This document shows positions 40,305 to 51,192 of a stretch of DNA of 64,000 nucleotides, piece after piece. A model generated the notes under the pieces. That model was given only the letters and a program-made list of their open reading frames with translations, was not told where the DNA came from and ran no database searches. Both the position numbers and the translations under genes were made by a program. Source of the DNA: Spirodela intermedia (taxonomy: Eukaryota > Streptophyta > Magnoliopsida > Alismatales > Araceae); the NCBI GenBank assembly GCA_902729315.2, contig LR746264.1:10571878-10635877 (forward strand), in the 5' to 3' direction. Numbering within the stretch: position 1 is the first letter of the stretch; each line of letters opens with the position of its first letter.

Positions 40305-40605
40305 CGGGCAAGAGGAAATAAAATGACGAAAGACGAAGAGGTCGCTTCCATGCATTATATTTAATCTAACTCAACTGAGAGAGAGAGAGAGAGAGAGTCT
40401 GGCTACGTGGACGCACACTGCCGTTGTAAGATCCCCCATGCACTCTGGGGTCAAAGGGGAGCAACCCCGGGGTAGTCGGGTGCGGGGAAGTAGATGACGA
40501 AAGAGGAAGAGGTCACTTCCATACATTATAATTGATGTAACTCATTTTAGAGCGAGCGAGCGAGAGAGAGAGAGAGGCTAGCTAAGTGGACGCACATGCC
40601 CTAAC
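40305..40605 (+). repeat. Tandem duplication of a ~180-bp unit with GA tract
   Basis: Two copies share ATGACGAAAGA-GAAGAGGTC-CTTCCAT-CATTATA, then a GA tract, then a GTGGACGCACA block. The first starts near 40320 and the second near 40493. Confidence 0.8.
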
Positions 40606-42164
40606 TCGGCGTCAGTGGTTGACGGGAAGCCAAAGAGATTGCTGAATGATTAGAGGAATATGTCAAAGTCGAAATTGATTGCCCATAATGACCTTGTTGA
40701 TTGCTCCGGTTACTGACCATCACAGGCATGCATTCGTAGGAAGGACCACATTTATATGAAGGCCATGTGCATGGCTCCCTAAGATCACTGATAGCTTTAA
40801 TAACGCAGTGATCAGTGGTGAGAAAATAGTCGTAGAAATCACGTGAATGGCTCGGAGGTTAGGGTAATTATCAGCATACATTCTTGTATTTTGCTTGACT
40901 TAATGAAGCTCTGTATTCGAGCTACGCGACTGCAATTTACTTCACTCTACGAATTGTGGATTGGTTTTAATTCGATGACCCAGTTGTACCGGTTGTTCAT
41001 CGGGTCTAACTTGTTGTCGAAAACCATTAAGAAACACGCCTAGTTTGTGTTAGAATGATCTTAGATTGGTTTGATTACATTAAAATATGTTTTTAAACAC
41101 CATGGATCTACCTAAAGCGTTGTTCTACCCTCGTGACACGTTGCCTTAGGGACGAGCTAATCTCTCGCCTTACCTCAAGCTTCTATACCTTGGAACCTCT
41201 TATACGAGAAGTTGAGTAGAGGACAGACCATGGGATAGGATGGGGACATTATTAATTCATTGAAGACGAGAAGAGATCGAAAGATAGGACTTAAAAAGCA
41301 TATAAATGCTTTCGTCGTCCCTTTCCTAGCCGGTGTCTGAGACAGAGAGGCATGGGGAGAAGGGGAAGGAAGAGGACGTGAGTGAAGGATGATGGAGACA
41401 CGGCGGATTTGGTAGGTGTTCTCGATTTTCCTCTGCTTGTCACCCGAGGACGCATCCAAAGGGATATCGTTGATCCTCCTCCTTTTGAAACCATTTCCAC
41501 TCGTGGGTAAATGGGTCATGCCATCCTTTTGGTCCATCCTCAGTGTCACTTCGACTGCTCGGTGTTCACCGGAGAGAAAACCTGTTTCAAGGGCTGGATG
41601 ACCTGCAGTTCCCCGCGGTAGCCGGAGGGGGGGGGCAGCCGTCATGGATCTAGAGCATATCGCTAGTTGAGTCAGTTCGCCGATAATTCTATCGGTTAGA
41701 TCGAAGCGAAGCCTTTTCTTCTAGTACAAAAGGACGCGTCTGGTTTGCTGATGAAGAGAAAAGAGAGGGATCCCAAGAGGAACAACATGGTTTCCCTCGT
41801 TCCGTTTAATCAAACAGTGAGAAGAAGGCCATATTTCTTGTAGAATCTTAATGTTTTTAACTTGAGAAGAAGGCCATATCTCCTTTTCTTATTTAACTTG
41901 AATGGAATAAACCCCGTGAAACCCTGCAAGGAAATTACGCTGCGATAGTAGAATTCGAAAGCTGTACACGACTGGTCTTAATGTACTACCAGTTAACTGC
42001 CGTGTCATGCACTTCCAGTTCTCTCGAATTTTCAAGTAAACCCGACCCTATTCTCTCCATCAGACTACACGAGCCCCAGCACCTATAATGACTCTAGCCG
42101 CTAGTGTTAACACCTTTTGCTTGTTGATAACACTGGATCATCGTATCGTATAATCATGTGATCC

Positions 42165-42167
<3 letters not shown>

Positions 42168-42198
<31 letters not shown>
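42168..42198. repeat. (GA)n microsatellite
   Basis: Uninterrupted GA run downstream of the PAR1-family gene. A second, imperfect GA run lies at 42320-42344. Confidence 0.92.
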
Positions 42199-42200
<2 letters not shown>

Positions 42201-42525
42201 CCGAACGAAAGTTTTCCAACACAGATCGCCGATCCATCCTAGACAGGTGCATGACAGTAGAAATCGATAAATAAATATTTATTGATAAACATACAGACAT
42301 TGACAGGGATACCTGCGGAGAGAGAGAGAGAGATAGAGAGAGAGGGGTACAAAAATTAACAAAACAACGTCATACGGTGAAAATCAAAGTTACTTCGCGA
42401 GGCTCCTTGCGAGGGTCTGGTAACTATTATTTAGCCCTGCATACGGGGTAACCCTTCATTTATGAATGATAGATATGTGCCGAGGTGCAGAAATAATTTT
42501 GGGACAGATGACAATCGCCCTTTCT

Positions 42526-43705
42526 TTAGACGGCAACCGGAGGAATGGTTTCGACGGCGGGAGCTGGGGCGGTAGGACCGGGGGTGGGCTCGGGGCCCAA
42601 GGGCCCGGGGGCGTCCTCAAACGCGATGGAATCCAGTGGCCCGGAGCCTGGGGCGAGCGCGACTCCTCTCATGGACCGGCGGGGGTTTGACCGCCGTGCT
42701 GCACAGAGATCCGGTAGGAACGCACCTGCACATTCAAAAGCAGAAGCCGTGGTCAGAAAGAGGATCTCCAGAGCACGCGGTCGCGACGAACGCGCTTATG
42801 AGGCCCCACCAGCGGCCCCTTCCGAGTCAACGGGGGGAAGCTATTCCATCACCCTGCGCTAAGGAGAGTGAACCACAAGAAGAGAGAAAGCTCCACGAGG
42901 AGCCGTCTTCTTCCTCAAGAAAGGTGGAAAGATCTCCTATCCCAACCCGTTCTTTACCACCTACCCTTCTCCCCACAAGACTCAATCGTCCCCCAGCTGG
43001 AAGTTCATTCGCGGGAGATAAAGATGGTTGGGGGTAGGGTATATCACACGTTTTCGCAAGATCCTCGTAGCCCATTCCATGCACGTCACGTTCTACAACG
43101 TGCATGCCGAGACGGAAGGTATCGTTTACTGTGGGCCATCAGATCGGCTATCAGCATAATGTCGTTGGAACTCGATTGTCCACCCTGTTCTTACCTTCGG
43201 CGGCGGCGAGGTTGAAGTAGAGGTCGACAATGTTGGGGCAGTTCTGGTAGCACGCGGGGGAGCAGAGCTTGGCGGTGAACTCCTGGTCAAGGAGGGAGTC
43301 GGAGGAGATGCCCACAGATTCGCGTTCAACGCCGCAGGTCCTCACGCACTCATCGGTCTCGATCCAGTCCGCCAGCTTCTCCACCCTCACCTCCGACGTA
43401 CGGCACTGGTACTCCGTCGTCCCATCTGCCCGTGGTGCACTCTCCAGCACGCACCTCTTCGACTGTGTCGACACAGAGAATGCGCAGAGATCCTGCGGCA
43501 GCTCCTCGCACTCTACCGGCGACCCTGCGACGACGAAACCAAAACACGCCCGTCACCCCTCAATAATACATACGTCATAAAGGAAGGTATGTAGAGAGAG
43601 AGAGAGAGGGCGGGAGGGAGAGATTCTATTACCTCTCACGGAAGGAAAGTGAACGATGGAGAGGAAGAGAACGAGAGCAAGAGCGATGGTTGGAGGAGAG
43701 GCCAT
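42526..43705 (-). CDS. PAR1 (photoassimilate-responsive) family secreted protein
   Basis: Three exons on the minus strand, 43705-43633, 43524-43195 and 42725-42526. All joins are GT/AG and phases close to 200 residues. The N-terminal signal peptide is MASPPTIALALVLFLSIVHF. The cysteine-rich PAR1 domain follows (ECEELPQDLCAFSVS, KRCVLES, TDECVRTCGVERESVGISSD, KLCSPACYQNCPNIVDLYFN), with FLPDLC across the last intron. The C-terminal tail is Pro/Ala-rich and low complexity, ending ETIPPVAV. The family was first described as induced by sugars and virus infection in tobacco; its molecular function is unknown. A minus-strand TATA box lies about 140 bp upstream of the ATG. Confidence 0.95.
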
Positions 43706-43843
43706 CGCGAGGGGGCGTTCCTGCTACGGGGGAAAGGGGGCGTGGGGAGGTCGATATCTCTCCGGGAGAGGCGGCGGGGGGGGAAAGGATGAAGAAGACC
43801 GGAGACAGCTGAGCCGGCGTTTTCCGAGATTTCTCCGGAGGTG

Positions 43844-43852
43844 TATTTATAG
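43844..43852 (-). promoter_or_regulatory. TATA box of the PAR1-family gene
   Basis: CTATAAATA on the minus strand, about 140 bp upstream of the ATG at 43705. Confidence 0.65.
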
Positions 43853-44243
43853 AGGAGCAGTCGGGACGGCCGCCCATCTTCGAAGAAGACTAGGGAGCGG
43901 AACCCGTCCCGACCGCCTTCTTCTCTTCTAGATGTATTATGGTCCACGTTGGTGGTCGACCCCTTCCCCCCGCTCAACCCCACCTGTCTCAATAGAGAAG
44001 AGAACAAACACCTGGAGTTGGCCGTTGGGTGCTTGAAGCCGCATTAGTCCGTGTTCGAATGGTTCAATTGGGCCTCGAACTTGGTCTCCGCTGGGGAGGC
44101 CGCGTGCCCCATCCTGGCACCGTTGACTGCTCTATTCACAACGATACCCGGTACGACACGCCAACGCGTAACGACTCCATCGCCAGACCTACTGGGCCCG
44201 CTCCGAATTCCAGACCGAATGTCCACATCTCCGTTCCGCCATC

Positions 44244-44286
<43 letters not shown>

Positions 44287-45571
44287 TAAGCGAAAATATG
44301 GGCAATAAAAACAAAGAGAGAGGAATAAGCGAAAATATGGGCAATAAAAACAAAGAAAGAGGAATAAGAGAAAATATGGGCAATAAAAACAAAGAGAGAG
44401 GAATAAGGGAAAATATGGGCAATAAAAACAAAGAGAGAGGAATAAGCGAAAATATGGGCAATAAAAACAAAGAGAGGAATAAGCGAAAATATGGGCAAGA
44501 TTGACACGCGTCCAAAGGCGTGAAGAACGCGTATGCTGAAGAGGTCAACACAGCAGTTAATGGGACGGAGACAACCCGCCGGGACCCGTTCCGGTTGGAT
44601 TTCGTTTTCAGATGGGCAATTGGGCTTTTCTCCGAATCCCCATGCGTACGGTGAGGATGGCCCCCGACGTTGACTCACTAGGACCGTATGGGCTAGTGGG
44701 GACACGGGCTGGGATCAGCAACGAGGCTACCAAGAGGGCCGGCATGTACATGAATGAGACCCATAGTTATGTCCATTCATGATATAACAAGATAAGAGAG
44801 ATGTAGTTAAATTGGTCAATGAATATGGTCCATTGACGCTGGGATTGGCGTCAAGACGTAAGCTTTGAGCTGAGCTCACTTTGGTAGATCGGGCTACCCT
44901 GCTGGCGAAATAAGGTTGATAAAATTGGACCACTAGATTAACGTGAATCATAGCCGGCTACTTCTTTGGTTGACTGCCGAGTGGGCCGACAAGATATGCA
45001 TATTTATCTGAAGTGGGCCGGCCCAGATATGCCATTCATCTTGGAACCGACTTTGGTTAATGGGCTGAAAAGGACCAGAGAGTGACATTCTCCGATCAGA
45101 CTATCTGCACGATACCGGTATGTAGTTCAATGATGTACATCCAACTAATTCGGGGGAGGGGATCGCTGAGTAAAAGCTACTCAGCACAGATCATATACCA
45201 GATGAATGTGGTGAGATAAACCCACTGGACAGAAAAGATGGCCAGTGGAACAGCTGCAATCTCTGAGCTGCATGGAACCAAGCGAGCTACAATCTCTGAG
45301 CTCCGATGCGAGGAGCTATGACGAACTGATACCCTTGGTTTGGCCTGCGACCAAAGCTACTCGCTTAGATGGATATCAAGACAGCTGAGCAGGGAAGCAA
45401 TTGAAGAAGAGGAGAGATTGCTGGCAAGCCTGAGAACTCACCCGGGGTCACTACTTTGACACACTTCGTTACAGATCTCACGGAGGCTACTGAATCATGA
45501 CCTGCTCACGCAGTAAACCAAGAGGATAGAGGTTGAGTGGTGGACCACATGATCACAGTGAAAGCAGAGAA
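43853..45571. other. Intergenic region between PAR1 gene and LisH gene
   Basis: It contains the (GA)18 tract and 39-bp minisatellite at 44247-44497. The right part is the LisH 3' flank. No conserved gene. Confidence 0.6.
44247..44497 (+). repeat. (GA)18 plus 39-bp minisatellite, about 5.5 copies
   Basis: A GA run at 44247-44282 leads directly into tandem 39-bp units (GGAATAAGCGAAAATATGGG, then CAATAAAAACAAAGAGAGA) from 44283 to about 44497. Copies differ at one or two bases (AGCG/AGAG/AGGG); the last is shortened. Because 39 is a multiple of 3, frames stay open on both strands, which creates spurious repetitive ORFs. Confidence 0.95.
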
Positions 45572-47798
45572 CTAGCTCTTTTTGGGCTTGCATTTACCTC
45601 GGAGGACATTAATATCTCTCTCAGAAATCACACCAGTCACGCTTGACGAAAATGGACCAGCTAAGTCACGACCCATCTCTACGTGCACACCTGCACATTC
45701 ACCTTCCGATCTGTTTTGAACAGCAGACTGAAGCTTTAGGATTAACTTATAAAAAATATCTCCAACAGCAATAAGGAATCCACTCGTGGAGGAATACCCT
45801 GAGGTGGCATTAGATGACGGCATGAGGGCTGTATGACAAGACTTGGCAAATTCTTCACACTCGAGATCAATGTTGACCAGAAGATCAGCAAAGTTGAAAT
45901 CGATGTCGAAATCTGGGAGATCAAGATCCAAGAGGTCTTTCATTCCATCTTCTGATGAAGTAGTGCAAGTTTCAGCAGTCGTTGGAAGCCCAGAGCAAGT
46001 TGATGTGACCGAGTCGTCAAAATCAAGCCTGCCTTTCACACGATCCCTTCTGCATACCTTCTGTGGACTTGATTTCATCGGTGACGATATACAGAAACTC
46101 TTCTCCACAGTTATGTAACCTTGACTTTTGAAAGGGCTGACAACAATGGTTTTGGAGGAGATGACAGAGCACTTCGAGGGAGTCAACTGTCTGGAAGTAC
46201 TTGGATTGGAAAGATGGGTTAGTGAAGCATTGGCCGATGAACCCACATTATCAGCCTGAGAAGACGACGCTTGCAGGTGAGATTTAGGTGAAGTTGAGCA
46301 GGCATTAGAATCAGGCAGCTGCGTAAGTAAACCATTGGTAACAGCCGATACTTGCATGGAAGAGTTCGTATTTTGGTTGTTTGGAGACACCACACGACTA
46401 AGTGGAAGGTTGTGAGTTGTTTCCTCCCTGCCACCCGGAAAACATTGAACTGGAGAGACAACCGACTGCGATTGCCCACGCTGTTTCTTCGAGGGTGCAG
46501 ACGCTTGAAGAGTAGTCCTTGGAATTTTTCTCTTGCTTCCGCACGAAGGATCGGCAGCTTCACTGGGGAATGCGCTGGGCTGCTTGATATTCCTTGGAAT
46601 AGGGGATGGTGAAGATCTGGAGAGAGCAGTTTGTACAATGAGACCTGTGACAATTCCGGGAAAGAAAAAATGATTCAATCGAAGTAAACAAAGATTTCAT
46701 GTAGAAGATCCACGCCTGGGCACTGATGTAGGGAATGCATCCAATGCAGGAGGGAGGAAAAACAAACAAAAACACAAAGAACAGTTTCTTCAAGTAGAAG
46801 CTTTCGAGAGATTTAAAACATCAAAGATATCGAATCAGCATCTGCTTTCGAAAATTTTAGCAGATAATTCCTGGCCTGTTTAAGAAAAGTATGCAATCCC
46901 GTGATGGCTCAAACAAAGAATTATAGAATAGAAGAAAATTGAATACGAAGATATAGATGTATATCACTTGGTTGCGGTAAAAGTTCAAATTAATATTAAT
47001 AATGCCGGTGCTCAAAATTACTAGAGCCACTGATCGGCCTCCAATTCATTACGAGTTGGTACAAGATCCCTTGAGAAATCAAAGTCACTACAGATTTAGT
47101 TCTACTAATCAGAACGTTCCAGATGCGGATTTGAACATTGACACTAATAAATTATCAGGTTTCTTCCCCTTGATGACAGAACGTAAACTGTATTAGGGGA
47201 AAAAAAAAACGTAGAAAAATCTCAGACGTTTGATATTCTACAACACGGCATACTTGACGATAGAATGGTAATTCGTGGATGATGAACAACTGGTGTACAA
47301 CCAGAAATCGTGACGCTCTTCACTGTCAACCCAAGCACTCACGTTACCTGGTAGAGATCTGTTCGTAGGGACGGTGAGACCCGTGGAAACCGCCACTCCA
47401 CCGGGCGTAGGCGGGGGAACAGGCGACATCGGGAACGATGGCAGGGGAGGAGATGCGGGTGTATGGACTCCGCTGGTGGCGCAATGGTAAGCATGCATGG
47501 CACCATTAATCCCCCGCAGCAGAGCCTCTACCCGCTGCTTCTCTTGTTCAACGATGATCTTTTGCTCCTTGAGAGTGATGTACTCGTCTAGAATGTCCGC
47601 CAAACTGAGCAGCCCCTTGGGTGCCTCCCTCGCCCTGGTCTTCGCGAAGAGCTCAGCGGCTTCGGACTGGAACGCCGCGAGGGTGGTCGAGAAATTGTTC
47701 TCGGCGAGGTACCTGTTGACGATGAAGGCGATCTGCACAGGGGTCACCTTCCCCTTGCCCAGGCTCACCTTCTTCGGCGGGCTCTGCTGCTTTCCCAT
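45572..47798 (-). CDS. LisH-motif protein
   Basis: Two exons on the minus strand, 47798-47348 and 46644-45572, joined CCAG|gtaacg...cacag|GT in phase 1, give 507 residues. The start MGKQQSPPKKVSLGKGKVTP is chosen because the upstream open frame (to 47939) is leader-like. A LisH dimerisation motif occupies about residues 20-50 (QIAFIVNRYLAENNFSTTLA). A short coiled coil follows near 75-105 (EYITLKEQKIIVEQEKQRVE). Then comes a Ser/Pro-rich tail with basic patches (KRKIPRTTLQ, KKQRGQ) and an acidic LLDLDLPDFDIDFNFADLLV stretch, which could be an activation-like or docking motif. Probably nuclear; the function is not established. The intron is 703 bp and contains only AT-rich sequence. Confidence 0.9.
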
Positions 47799-49368
47799 CC
47801 TTCTCTTCCTCGTGGATCTGAAGACGATTAACCGCAGCGAGAGATGGGCGGGACCGCCGGAAATAGCCCCAGAAGTAGCAGAGACAGAGAAGCAGCGGGA
47901 GATTTTCGATCGTTTCCGGCGAGTTTCTCTTCCGCACATTCTTCAAAATCTGCGGGATTTTGGCGCGGCGGAAGGGCGGGAGAACCCCCCGCCACCCCAG
48001 GAACAACCGCACCACGTGGTGCCAACGGATCTTACGGCCCATTACGGAGGCCCAAGGGAAACCACAAAATGATTTAACCGAATAATTAATGGGCCCCTTG
48101 CTTCTCTTCCCCAGGGACGGCCCCTCGAGGATCACACGATACATATATATATTTTAAAATGCATGTTTATTCCCGATGAAACATTTTCATAATTCTGTTA
48201 ATAAAAAAATGTGGGTTATTCCGTTTTGACCCGTCCTCTTAGAATTAATTACCAACCGGCCCTCGGTTTTCTCTCGAAAAATGCTTGCGATATTAATGCT
48301 TATTAAAAATAATATAAATGACTTAAATAACATCACCAGGATCCCTTTATCTCTTCAAGTGATTGGGCAGTAATGATATTTCCCACGGTTATAAATAAGG
48401 AAATGGCCGAATTAAAAGCGGATTATCACCCATCGATAATTATTAATCAGGGGAAAAAAAAAAAGGTGGGGGTGCGCTGATCGTACGGTCTGGGGAACTT
48501 TGGATGGGGATAGGGCGGGAGGGGAGCGTGCCGCGTTGTCAGGGAGCCACGCTGGCAGCGGCGGCCAGAACAGGAAGACGACAAGAGGACCACCCGGGAG
48601 CGCGCCGAACGTAATAAATTGGGGTCACGCCTTTGTCGCCGTGCTCTGCTGGTCTCGTTTTTTCGCTTATACCCCTTACATTAAAAACAATGTCCGAAAA
48701 ACCTTCAATTAGGCGAAGAGTCAGATATAGCAGTTTGTGCGCGGGATTTTCGCAGACGGATTTGTAAATGTCTTTACATAATTAATATTAGAGTGAGGGC
48801 GTTTTAAAACTTGTGTATTTTGTGAGAATCGAGACGTAAAGTTGTATCGTTAACCGGTGACTGTGACACGGCAGCTTTTGACTGGAAGTCTAGCTTCGGC
48901 CTCAACGGGTGACTCGCCTCGTTCCTCGAACGGTCGGCTGCAAGTAAAGGCTCGTCCTTGTCTCCCCGCTCCAGTTCCCCTTCTCTGATTCCAAACCCCC
49001 AGATCCGCGAAGCGGAACCCTAACCCTAGAAATCTGTAGCTCCACCGGCGACGGAGGCGCACTCGTGGTATCTGCAGCTCCCCGGCGGCGGCGGAGGCGG
49101 AGGTGGCGGAGAAGGAGTAGAAGAACTTGGGACGGTGAGTGGTTGGTGGATGCTTCGCCGACTTCAAGAGGGTGCCTGCTTCTCTGCGGCGGAGATCTGG
49201 GCAGGGTTCGCCGACATTGTCTCTTGGAGCTCTGAAAGTCTCAGTCTGGGTGGCTGAACAAGGAGCAAGCTTCGGATCGGTGGGCTCCGCCCCGTTCAAT
49301 CTCTGGCAACCGGAAACCTAGGCGGCCGCCGGACGAGCTAACTCTGTGAGGTGCTACTATTGGTGGGG
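47799..49368. other. Divergent promoter between LisH and lectin genes
   Basis: The two genes are transcribed outward. Several GGCCCA/TGGGCC motifs lie near 48035-48095 on the LisH side. A telomere-like AACCCTAACCCTAG sits in the lectin leader. The long leader at about 48850-49368 may contain an intron (gacg|gtgagt near 49135). Confidence 0.5.
49016..49029 (+). promoter_or_regulatory. Telo-box-like AACCCTAACCCTAG
   Basis: Two telomere-type repeats in the probable 5' leader of the lectin gene. Telo boxes are common in leaders of plant growth-related genes. A second one, inverted (GGTTAGGGTTAG), is at 50676-50687 downstream of the gene. Confidence 0.5.
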
Positions 49369-50418
49369 ATGGTGCTCTCCTTCCTTTTCAGGGGCTCCCT
49401 TCTCTCCCTCTGCTTGCTCCTCTCCGCCGGGCGTTCTGTACTCTGCTTGGTGGAAGACGCTTCTTTCTCCTTCTCCTTCCAGGGGTTCCAGGAGACTCCC
49501 GGTTCTGAAGCCGGGATAGCTCTCTATGGAGACGCAGTGGTGGTCAACTCGAGCGTGAGGATCACCAAGCCGCGGGCTCTGAGCAGGGGAAGGGTCATGT
49601 ACAGGAGGCGCCTGGCCTTCGGAAGGAAGCCCAGCTTCTCCACCTACTTCTCTTTCTCAATCTCCCCTCAGAAGGGAGACGGGCTCGCCTTCTTAATAGC
49701 TCCGAGCAGCGTCCCGCAGGAATCCCTCGACGGGCGGCTGTTTGGGGTTTCCCCCGGCGTGTTCGCGGTGGAATTCGACACCTCCATGGATTCAGAGTAC
49801 AATGACCCCAATGGGAATCACGTCGGTGTCGATCTTGGCTCTGCAACATCCGTCATCGTGGGGAACGTTTCCAAGCTCAGCCTGGTTCTTAACAACGGCG
49901 AGAAGCTTCACGCCTGGATCGACTACGAAGGGGATTCAAAGATTCTGGAGGTATGCCTGAGCAAGTCCGAGTTTCCGAGGCCGTCGATTCCAGTGGTCTC
50001 CTTTCCGGTCGACCTCTCTGGCCTAATCTGGAAGAACTCCATGACCGTCGGCATTGCCTCTTCGAGTGGAAACTCCACTCAGACCAGCGCTCTCTTCGCC
50101 TGGAATTTCGCCCTGAAGCATGCCGCCGCCTATCTGATGCACTCGGAGCCGCTGGATCCCCGGCCCTTCTTCAACCCTCCCAACCAGCCGCAGGACCACA
50201 TGCGGAGAGATTACCTTCCGGGGGTCCTCATCGGCCTCGCCTTCGGGGCCGTCTGCGGCGCCATGGTCATCATCCTCGCCCTGTTCGCTTGGACTGCTTT
50301 CATGTACCGGCGTCCGCTGGGGCCCGTCGAGTATTCCGTCCATCCTGTGGAATGCGAGAATGAGAAGATGGCAGCTGCGGCTGCATACCTGTCGGCCGGC
50401 GGCGCCGTCAAGGTCTGA
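49369..50418 (+). CDS. L-type lectin membrane protein without kinase domain
   Basis: A single exon encodes 349 residues, starting at ATG 49369 (MVLSFLFRGSLLSLCLLLSA, a signal peptide). The legume-lectin fold covers about residues 33-260: ASFSFSFQGF, GDGLAFLIAP, VFAVEFDTSMDSEYNDPNGN and HVGVDLGSATS, with the Asp/Asn metal-site residues in the conserved DPNGNHVGVD region; ASSSGNSTQTSALFAWNF closes the domain. A transmembrane segment follows at about 284-310 (GVLIGLAFGAVCGAMVIILA). The cytosolic tail has only about 40 residues and no kinase. This matches kinase-less relatives of L-type lectin receptor kinases. It could act as a co-receptor or decoy, which is inferred. There is no frameshift, and no kinase relic downstream before the tubulin gene. 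Confidence 0.94.
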   Translation: MVLSFLFRGSLLSLCLLLSAGRSVLCLVEDASFSFSFQGFQETPGSEAGIALYGDAVVVNSSVRITKPRALSRGRVMYRRRLAFGRKPSFSTYFSFSISPQKGDGLAFLIAPSSVPQESLDGRLFGVSPGVFAVEFDTSMDSEYNDPNGNHVGVDLGSATSVIVGNVSKLSLVLNNGEKLHAWIDYEGDSKILEVCLSKSEFPRPSIPVVSFPVDLSGLIWKNSMTVGIASSSGNSTQTSALFAWNFALKHAAAYLMHSEPLDPRPFFNPPNQPQDHMRRDYLPGVLIGLAFGAVCGAMVIILALFAWTAFMYRRPLGPVEYSVHPVECENEKMAAAAAYLSAGGAVKV

Positions 50419-51192
50419 GGCTCCTGAGGGTGGCGACGCGTACTCTGCTGTAAATTGCTGATCCCCGAAACTGCTTTCTTTCCTTTTTCCCCTTCTTTTG
50501 TCGGTCTTGGTCTTCTTCTTCCTTGTACTCACGGAGAGCATAGCTGCTGTTGATTCCTTCAAAAATTTGATGAGAATCGATCTCCTACCCTCCTGTTTTG
50601 GAAGTCAACAGGGTTAGACACCAGCATGAATCTGGATTCGCATCTGTGGATGCGAGACCGCCCATCTGGATCTGGGGTTAGGGTTAGATTGGCCGATCCT
50701 CCAACCATGAAGAAGCCTACTCAACCTAACCTGAAGGTCCCCATAGCTCCCACCCTAGAGGTCTGACCAGGAGGCGCGGGTCAACCCTCACTTGGGCGAA
50801 TTCCTCATACGATCTCAATGGAGATGGGTTCCTCGCTCTTCGGTCGCTCCCCTTAGTTCACCTCCACGGTTGCTTCATGCTTCCATCTTCATCATGCAAT
50901 TAGGCCGGATGTGTTGATGGAGAGATAGGACATTGGTAAATGTCGATCTCGCAAAATACAGAGGGTACACAATGATCACTGGGTTTCAGGGAAACCATGA
51001 TTTGGACATTATTTCGTTAAGGAGACTGCGAAGTGTGGGTTCCTCCTCTCTCTCTCTCTCTACCCTAGAAACATGGATGCAACCCAAAAGGCCATTCCAG
51101 AGATATGAAGCAGGGGTTCTCGCATGCAAGAGAACGGGAACAAAAAAACGGGGAGGAAGGATCAGAGGCGCCGCAGCTTCAGAAGCTCTCCC
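50419..51192. other. Convergent 3' intergenic region
   Basis: Between the lectin stop (+) and the tubulin stop (-). It contains the inverted telo-box at 50676-50687 and a short CT tract near 51040-51060. No gene. Confidence 0.6.

Larger units (their letters stand above)
38496..42525. other. 4-kb gene-free region with GA tracts and a local duplication
   Basis: No conserved coding sequence on either strand. It holds a cluster of GGCCCA/TGGGCY motifs (38690-39250), a (GA)27 tract (39856-39910), a tandem duplication (about 40300-40610) and GA tracts at 42168-42198 and 42320-42344. The 41175-41645 minus-strand frame has no recognisable family. Confidence 0.55.

Noticed and set aside
41175-41645. 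156-codon minus-strand frame ending FKRRRIND-type sequence
   Set aside because: Internal stretch looks somewhat protein-like but I recognise no family, no splice context and no upstream start signal; left as non-coding.
41720-41745. AGTACAAAAGGACGCG, which recalls the 3' part of large-subunit rRNA
   Set aside because: Only a short resemblance; flanking bases do not match any rRNA I know.
44136-44705. Repetitive minus-strand frame with IFSLIPLSLFLLP repeats, and its plus-strand partner at 44298-44504
   Set aside because: Pure translation of the 39-bp minisatellite and GA tract.
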